Below, in pieces: positions 58,772 to 64,000 of a DNA stretch of 64,000 nucleotides (positions within the stretch are counted from its first letter, which is position 1; the number at the start of each line of letters is the position of its first letter). This stretch comes from Streptomyces soli (GTDB lineage Bacteria > Actinomycetota > Actinomycetes > Streptomycetales > Streptomycetaceae), in assembly GCF_003999195.1 (NCBI RefSeq), contig NZ_RJVR01000292.1, positions 18,943 through 82,942 of the forward strand, given 5' to 3'. A model generated the notes under the pieces. It did not search any database. It had not been told where the DNA came from and saw nothing but the letters and a program-made list of their open reading frames with translations. Position numbers and translations under genes: made by a program.

Positions 58772-61026
58772 CCGCACCGCCCCAGCACAGACAGCAGCAG
58801 TTGCCGCCGGCGGGCCGCCGCAAGCACAGCCCGGACCGCGGACGACGCGCCCAGCCGAAGCCGAAGGGGCGCAGGCAGAAGACCGTACGCACGCCCACGG
58901 TGCTCCAGATGGAGGCCCTGGAGTGCGGCGCGGCCTCGCTCGCGATGGTGCTCGGACACTACGGTCGCCATGTGCCGCTGGAGGAACTGCGCATCGCCTG
59001 CGGCGTCTCCCGCGACGGCTCCCGGGCCAGCAACCTCCTCAAGGCGGCTCGCAGTTACGGCCTCCGGGCCAAGGGCATGCAGATGGAGACGGCGGCGCTG
59101 GCCGAAGTGCGCGCCCCGGCGATCCTGTTCTGGGAGTTCAACCACTACGTCGTCTACGACGGCATGGCACGCCGCCTCGGCCGCCGCGGCGTACAGATCA
59201 ACGACCCCGACAAGGGCCGCCGCTTCGTGCCGGCCGAGGACTTCGACACCAGCTTCACCGGGGTCGTCCTGACCTTCGAACCCGGCGCCGACTTCCACAA
59301 GGGCGGCCGCAGGCCCGGGATCCTGCGCGCGATGCCGGCGCGGCTGCGCGGCACCACCGGCACCATGCTGGCCGCACTGGTGGCCAGCCTCCTGCTGGTC
59401 GCGGTCGGTGCGGCGCTGCCCGCGCTCAGCCGTACGTACATCGACATGTTCCTGATCGGCGAGCAGAGTTCGCTGCTCGGCGTCCTGTTCGCCTCGATGG
59501 CGACCATGGTGGTGCTCACCGCTGTACTGACCGCTCTCCAGCAGGCGAATCTGCTGCGCGGCCGCATCATCTCCTCCACCCTCAGCAGCGCCCGCTTCCT
59601 GCACCATCTGCTGCGGCTGCCGGTCACCTTCTTCACCCAGCGCAGCCCCGCCGACCTCGTCCAGCGCCTCCAGTCCAACGACGCGGTCGCCGAGACCCTG
59701 GCCCGCGACCTGGCGTCCGCCGCCGTCGACGGGGTCGTGGTCGTCCTCTACGCCGTCCTGCTGTGGACGTACGACCCCCAACTCACCGTCCTCGGCGTCG
59801 GGATCGCGCTGCTCAACGTGGTGGCGATGCGGGTGGTGATACGGCTGCGGGCCACCCGCACCCAGAAGCTGCGGGCCGACACCGCGCGGCTGACCAACAC
59901 CTCGTACACCGGCCTCCAGCTGATCGAGACCATGAAGGCCACCGGAGGCGAGAACGGGTACTTCCGCCGCTGGGCCGGGCAGCACGCCGCCACCCTGGAG
60001 GAGCAGCAGCGCCTCGGGGTGCCGAGCGCCTGGCTGTCGGTCGTCGCGCCGACCCTGGCGGTCCTCAACAGCGCGCTCATCCTCTGGATCGGCGGGCTGC
60101 GGGCGGTGGAGGGCCATATCTCGATCGGTCTGCTGGTCGCCTTCCAGGCCCTGGTCACCCGCTTCACGGCGCCCGTCACCCGGCTGAACGGAGTCGCGGG
60201 CCGCATCCAGGACTTCGCCGCCGACGTGGCCCGGCTGAAGGACGTCGAGAGCTTCCCGGTGGACTCCCTCTACTCGCGCCCCGAGCCGGAGGCGAGCACC
60301 CGCCGCCTCAAGGGGCACGTCACGCTGGAGAACGTCACCTTCGGCTACAGCCCGCTCGACAAGCCGCTGCTCTCCGGCTTCTCGCTCTCCGTCGCGCCCG
60401 GGCAGCAGGTCGCGCTGGTCGGCGGCTCCGGCAGCGGCAAGTCGACGGTCTCCCGCCTGATATCCGGCCTCTACAGCCCCTGGGAGGGCGTCATCCGCAT
60501 CGACGGGACACGCCTCGACGAGATCTCCCGCAGTGCCATGGCCGCCTCCGTCTCCTTCGTCGACCAGGACGTCTTCCTCTTCGAGGGCACCGTGCGCGAC
60601 AACGTGGCGCTGTGGGACCCCTCCATCCCCGACGAGGCCGTGGTCACCGCCCTGCAGGACGCGGCCCTGTACGACGTCATCACCCGCCGCCCCGGCGGCA
60701 TCCACAGCCGGGTCGAGCAGGACGGCCGCAACTTCTCCGGCGGGCAGCGGCAGCGGCTGGAGATCGCCCGGGCACTGGTCCGCCGGCCCAGCATCCTGGT
60801 CCTCGACGAGGTGACCAGCGCCCTGGACGCGGAGACCGAGCAGATCATCATCGACAACCTGCGGCGGCGCGGCTGCGCCTGCGTGGTGATCGCCCACCGG
60901 CTCAGCACCGTGCGCGACAGCGACGAGATCGTGGTGCTCGACCACGGGTCGGTCGTGGAGCGCGGCCGCCACGAAGAGCTGGTCGCCGCCGGGGGCGCGT
61001 ACGCCGAACTGGTCAAGGAGCACTGA
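58768..61026 (+). CDS. NHLM-type peptidase-containing ABC transporter (C39 peptidase, permease, ATPase)
   Basis: A 752-residue exporter. The cytosolic C39 peptidase domain has Cys53 (ALECGAASLAMVLGHYG), His126 (EFNHYVVYDG) and Asp146 (INDPDKG), so it is catalytically complete and should cut the precursor after Gly-Gly. Membrane segments follow from about 195 to 470. The ATPase has Walker A VGGSGSGKST, signature FSGGQRQRLE and Walker B ILVLDEVTSALD. A basic extension of about 40 residues precedes the peptidase. GTG 58768 overlaps the HlyD stop. This matches the first transporter of NHLM microcin-like systems. Confidence 0.9.
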   Translation: MTAPPQHRQQQLPPAGRRKHSPDRGRRAQPKPKGRRQKTVRTPTVLQMEALECGAASLAMVLGHYGRHVPLEELRIACGVSRDGSRASNLLKAARSYGLRAKGMQMETAALAEVRAPAILFWEFNHYVVYDGMARRLGRRGVQINDPDKGRRFVPAEDFDTSFTGVVLTFEPGADFHKGGRRPGILRAMPARLRGTTGTMLAALVASLLLVAVGAALPALSRTYIDMFLIGEQSSLLGVLFASMATMVVLTAVLTALQQANLLRGRIISSTLSSARFLHHLLRLPVTFFTQRSPADLVQRLQSNDAVAETLARDLASAAVDGVVVVLYAVLLWTYDPQLTVLGVGIALLNVVAMRVVIRLRATRTQKLRADTARLTNTSYTGLQLIETMKATGGENGYFRRWAGQHAATLEEQQRLGVPSAWLSVVAPTLAVLNSALILWIGGLRAVEGHISIGLLVAFQALVTRFTAPVTRLNGVAGRIQDFAADVARLKDVESFPVDSLYSRPEPEASTRRLKGHVTLENVTFGYSPLDKPLLSGFSLSVAPGQQVALVGGSGSGKSTVSRLISGLYSPWEGVIRIDGTRLDEISRSAMAASVSFVDQDVFLFEGTVRDNVALWDPSIPDEAVVTALQDAALYDVITRRPGGIHSRVEQDGRNFSGGQRQRLEIARALVRRPSILVLDEVTSALDAETEQIIIDNLRRRGCACVVIAHRLSTVRDSDEIVVLDHGSVVERGRHEELVAAGGAYAELVKEH

Positions 61027-61027
61027 C

Positions 61028-63865
61028 GTGATCCCCGTTCAGCACTCCTCCGCCGTCGACGACCCGGTGACCGCCGCTCTCGGCGGCCTCGGCACCCCCG
61101 TCGACTGCACAGGCCTGCGCAGCATCAACCTGGAGGGCCCGCACGTCCTGTGGCTGGTGGTGGCCGGCGCCATCGACCTGTTCGCGGTCGACGCGGCCCA
61201 GCAGGGCCACTGGCACTTCCTCGGCCGCCTCGAACCCGGCACCCTGCTCCTCGGCCCGGTCGAGGGGCCGCAGCACACCCTGGTCGGGCGGCCGTTGCAG
61301 AACTGCTGGCTGCGCCGGATCCAGCTGCGCGAACTGTACCGGGCCGAGTACACCGAGCCCTGGACCTACGGCAACCAGTTCGACACCGACCAGGGCCAGG
61401 CCCTCAGCCTGCTGGAGCAGGCCTTCGCGCTGGGCGTCGGACGTAGCCAGCGCGTTCTGTACGAGGCCCCGCTGGATGGCCGTACGACTGCCGACGAAGC
61501 CGTCGCCGACGACGACATCCTGTGGCTGCCGGTGCTGCCGGGCAGCGTGCAGTACGGCGCGGCGTACTCCGCGGAGGCCGCCGGTGACCTGCTCGTCGAC
61601 GGCTCGATGTGGCAGGGCATGGTCAACCAGCAGCACCGGCTGCTGTCCACCCTGGACCGCTGGATCGAACGCCTGGAGCGCGCCCACGAGGACCGTACGG
61701 CGGCCGGCATCAAGGCGGGCCAGGCCGTGCGCGAACAGGCCGACCAGGCACTGCTGGACTCCATCGCCAAGTCCAGGAAGGCGCCCTCCCGTACGGCCGG
61801 GACCTCCGACGACACCACGTACGCGGTCTGCAAGCTCGTCGCGCAGGCCACCGGGATCACCCTCACCCCGCCCTCGGAGAGCGGCGCGGAGAGCGACCGG
61901 ATGGACGCGGTCGACCGCATCGCGGTCACCTCGCGCGTCCGCACCCGGCCGGTCCGGCTCGACGGCCGCTGGTGGCGGGAGAACACCGGTCCCCTGGTCG
62001 GCCACCGGGCCGCCACCGGGGTCCGGGTCGCCCTGCTGTGGCGGCGCGGCGGGTACGAGGCGGTCAACCCGTTGAGCGGCAGCCGGATCCGCGTCACCGC
62101 GGACAACGCGGATGAGTTCGCGGAGCGCGCCGTCATGTTCTACCGCCCGCTGCCGGACAAGCCGCTCAGCCCGCTGCGGCTGCTGCGCTTCAGCCTGCGC
62201 GGCACCCGGGCGGACCTGCGCAACCTGATCCTGAGCGGTCTCGTCACGGTCGGGCTCGGCGCGCTGGTGCCGATCGCGACCGGCCAGGTGCTCGGCACCT
62301 ATGTGCCGGACGCCGAGACCGGGCTCATCGTCCAGTTCTCGCTGGCCATCATCGTCACCAGCGTCGTCTCGGCCGCCTTCATGCTGCTGCAGAGCCTCAC
62401 CATCCTGCGGATGGAAGGCCGTATCGAGGCCACCCTGCAACCCGCCGTCTGGGACCGGCTGTTGCGCTTGCCGACCGCCTTCTTCGCCGAACGGTCCACC
62501 GGTGAACTGGCCAGCGCGGCCATGGGCGTGAGCGCAATCCGCCGGGTGCTCACCGGGGTCGGCCCGGTCGCCGTCCAGTCGGTCACGGTCGGCGCCATGA
62601 ACCTCGTACTGCTGCTCCTCTACAGTGTGCCGCTGGCGCTGGCCGCCATCGCCATGCTGGTCGTCATCGCCGCCGTCTTCCTGGCGATGGGCCTGTGGCA
62701 GGTGCGCTGGCAGCGCCGCCTGGTCGAGCTCGGCAACAAGCTCAACAACCAGGCCTTCCAGACCCTGCGCGGACTCCCCAAGCTGCGCGTCGCCGCCGCC
62801 GAGAGCTTCGCGTACGCCGCCTGGGCACGGGAGTTCGCCCGCAGCCGCGAACTCCAGCAGCGCACCGGCCGGATCAAGAACCTCACCGCCGTCCTCAACG
62901 CGGTCTATCTGCCACTCTGTTCGCTCGTCATGTTCATGCTGCTGGCCGGCCCGGCCCGCGGCTCCCTGTCGGCCAGCGCCTTCCTCACCTTCAGCACCGC
63001 CGTCACCATGCTGCTGACCTCGGTCACCCAGCTCACCGGCGCACTCGTCTCCGCGGTCGCCGCACTGCCGATGTACGAGCACATCAAGCCGGTGCTCGAC
63101 GAGGCACCCGAGGTCCGCGGCAGCAGCACCCAGCCCGGCGCGCTGTCCGGTGGCATCGAGGCCCGAAAGCTGTCCTTCCGCTACACCGACGACGGCCCCC
63201 TGGTCCTCGACGACGTGTCACTGGAGGTCCGGCCCGGCGAGTTCGTGGCGATCGTCGGCCCCAGCGGCTGCGGCAAGTCCACCCTGCTCCGCCTCCTCAT
63301 CGGCTTCGACAAGCCGTCGGCGGGCAGCGTCCTCTACGACGGCCAGGACCTGGCCGCCCTCGACCAGGCAGCGGTCCGCCGCCAGTGCGGCGTCGTCCTG
63401 CAGAACGCCCAGCCCTTCACCGGTTCCATCCTGGACTGCATCTGCGGCACCGAGACCTTCACCCAGGACGAGGCATGGGAGGCCGCCGCGATGGCGGGTC
63501 TCGCCGAGGACATCAAGCGCATGCCGATGGGCCTGCACACCATGATCTCCGGCGGCGCTACCATTTCCGGCGGCCAACGCCAGCGCCTGATGATCGCCCA
63601 GGCCCTCATCCGACGCCCGCGCATCCTCTTCTTCGACGAGGCCACCAGCGCCCTGGACAACGAGACCCAGCGCATCGTGATCGAGAGCACCCGGGCCCTG
63701 CGCGCCAGCCGCGTCGTCATCGCCCATCGGCTCTCCACGGTGATGGACGCCGACCGGGTGATCGTCATGTCCGAGGGCCGGGTCGTCCAGCAGGGCCGAC
63801 CGGCAGATCTGCTCGCCGACCAGAGCGGCCGACTGCACGAACTGGTCCGCCGCCAGATGAGCTGA
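61028..63865 (+). CDS. NHLM-type second ABC transporter (permease/ATPase with long N-terminal domain)
   Basis: A 945-residue ABC exporter without a peptidase. The first 380 residues are soluble and contain a cyclic-nucleotide-binding-like or degenerate regulatory region (GHWHFLGRLEPGTLLLGPVE). Six membrane segments begin at about 395 (LRNLILSGLVTVGLGALVPI). The ATPase has Walker A VGPSGCGKST, signature ISGGQRQRLM and Walker B ILFFDEATSALD. It corresponds to the second NHLM transporter, which probably forms a heterodimer with the peptidase-ABC protein. GTG 61028 begins one base after the previous stop. It is the last gene seen in the locus. Confidence 0.9.
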   Translation: MIPVQHSSAVDDPVTAALGGLGTPVDCTGLRSINLEGPHVLWLVVAGAIDLFAVDAAQQGHWHFLGRLEPGTLLLGPVEGPQHTLVGRPLQNCWLRRIQLRELYRAEYTEPWTYGNQFDTDQGQALSLLEQAFALGVGRSQRVLYEAPLDGRTTADEAVADDDILWLPVLPGSVQYGAAYSAEAAGDLLVDGSMWQGMVNQQHRLLSTLDRWIERLERAHEDRTAAGIKAGQAVREQADQALLDSIAKSRKAPSRTAGTSDDTTYAVCKLVAQATGITLTPPSESGAESDRMDAVDRIAVTSRVRTRPVRLDGRWWRENTGPLVGHRAATGVRVALLWRRGGYEAVNPLSGSRIRVTADNADEFAERAVMFYRPLPDKPLSPLRLLRFSLRGTRADLRNLILSGLVTVGLGALVPIATGQVLGTYVPDAETGLIVQFSLAIIVTSVVSAAFMLLQSLTILRMEGRIEATLQPAVWDRLLRLPTAFFAERSTGELASAAMGVSAIRRVLTGVGPVAVQSVTVGAMNLVLLLLYSVPLALAAIAMLVVIAAVFLAMGLWQVRWQRRLVELGNKLNNQAFQTLRGLPKLRVAAAESFAYAAWAREFARSRELQQRTGRIKNLTAVLNAVYLPLCSLVMFMLLAGPARGSLSASAFLTFSTAVTMLLTSVTQLTGALVSAVAALPMYEHIKPVLDEAPEVRGSSTQPGALSGGIEARKLSFRYTDDGPLVLDDVSLEVRPGEFVAIVGPSGCGKSTLLRLLIGFDKPSAGSVLYDGQDLAALDQAAVRRQCGVVLQNAQPFTGSILDCICGTETFTQDEAWEAAAMAGLAEDIKRMPMGLHTMISGGATISGGQRQRLMIAQALIRRPRILFFDEATSALDNETQRIVIESTRALRASRVVIAHRLSTVMDADRVIVMSEGRVVQQGRPADLLADQSGRLHELVRRQMS

Positions 63866-63929
63866 TCGCCGCAAGCCTGTGCGGCCCTTTCGGGATCGCC
63901 TGAGAGCCTGTCGGATGACCTCTGATCGG

Positions 63930-64000
63930 GCGGCCACGCCTCCCCCAGCCTGGCGGCTGGGAGGTGCCCCCAGGCACGCACGCTTCCCGCGTTGCCGAAA
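63930..64000. repeat. Dispersed repeat at the right edge
   Basis: CCTCCCCCAGCC and GGCTGGGAGG form an imperfect hairpin, followed by GTGCCCCCAGGCACGC. The complement of CAGCCTGGCGGCTG (63948-63961) recurs in the repeat at 16371-16453 and, less exactly, at 49893-49906. It begins after the last exporter gene and runs off the window, so it may be the edge of a larger mobile region. Confidence 0.5.

Overview
The window is high-GC DNA with the codon habits, GTG/TTG starts, 4-bp ATGA/GTGA gene overlaps and regulators (Zur, ROK, CebR-like LacI, LAXTG sorting signal, two small kdpF-type proteins) of a Streptomyces or close streptomycete. No rRNA, tRNA, CRISPR array or complete insertion sequence was seen. 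The mix of short operons, truncated genes and dispersed palindromic repeats suggests a variable part of the chromosome rather than the conserved core.

Layout. 1-5190: the end-truncated 5' part of an ArsB/SLC13-type permease runs leftward, and a zinc-type ABC operon (binding protein, ATPase, two permeases, zur) runs rightward; two Zur-box-like palindromes lie between them. 5297-8601: an NhaA antiporter fused to a DsbA domain, NAD kinase, and a SnoaL-like protein with a probable CTG start. 8755-17345: a complete Nit1C-type (MSMEG_0570/Sll0783) nitrilase cluster of nine genes, tightly overlapping in its 3' part, including a GNAT-AIR synthase fusion and two nitrilases, the second of which lacks the catalytic Cys and Glu. 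Dispersed repeats are embedded in two of its genes. 17382-20839: a streptogrisin protease remnant, an orphan KdpD preceded by two tiny kdpF-type ORFs with kdpABC and kdpE absent, and an RTX/methyltransferase remnant junction. 20871-25369: a LAXTG-anchored phosphoesterase and efeO-efeB without efeU. 25775-27507: a small acidic protein, broken alpha/beta hydrolase and MBL-fold genes, Ogt, and a GH76 remnant. 27596-34726: a seven-gene leftward operon for an unknown ketose (PfkB, LacI, FGGY kinase, LacD-type aldolase, ABC ATPase, permease, binding protein). 34931-40057: a P-loop kinase, a PhoX-type phosphatase and a Tat phospholipase C. 40240-49719: a beta-glucan-type sugar locus (LacI with GAGAGCGCTCTC operators, ROK, binding protein and two permeases, GH1 beta-glucosidase, discoidin/GH55-like protein). 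49733-49988: a MITE-like element. 50121-55059: a membrane protein, then an arsenic island (arsC, decayed trxB, arsR, aquaglyceroporin, second arsR, ArsO-like monooxygenase, ArsI-like dioxygenase). 55326-57140: an APC permease. 57645-63865: a double-glycine peptide precursor with no cysteine, followed by a three-gene NHLM-type exporter (HlyD, C39 peptidase-ABC, second ABC). 63930-64000: another dispersed repeat.

How the genes work together. The zinc operon is probably shut off by its own last gene product, Zur. The Nit1C cluster is known in other bacteria for growth on cyanide or nitriles and for nitrogen starvation; here it probably converts a nitrile with the intact nitrilase while the degenerate copy acts as a partner or regulator. 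The arsenic island combines arsenate reduction, channel-mediated arsenite release and enzymes of organoarsenical chemistry. The peptide locus at the right end has everything needed to cleave and secrete a small hydrophobic peptide but no modification enzyme in view, and is the best candidate for something not yet described.
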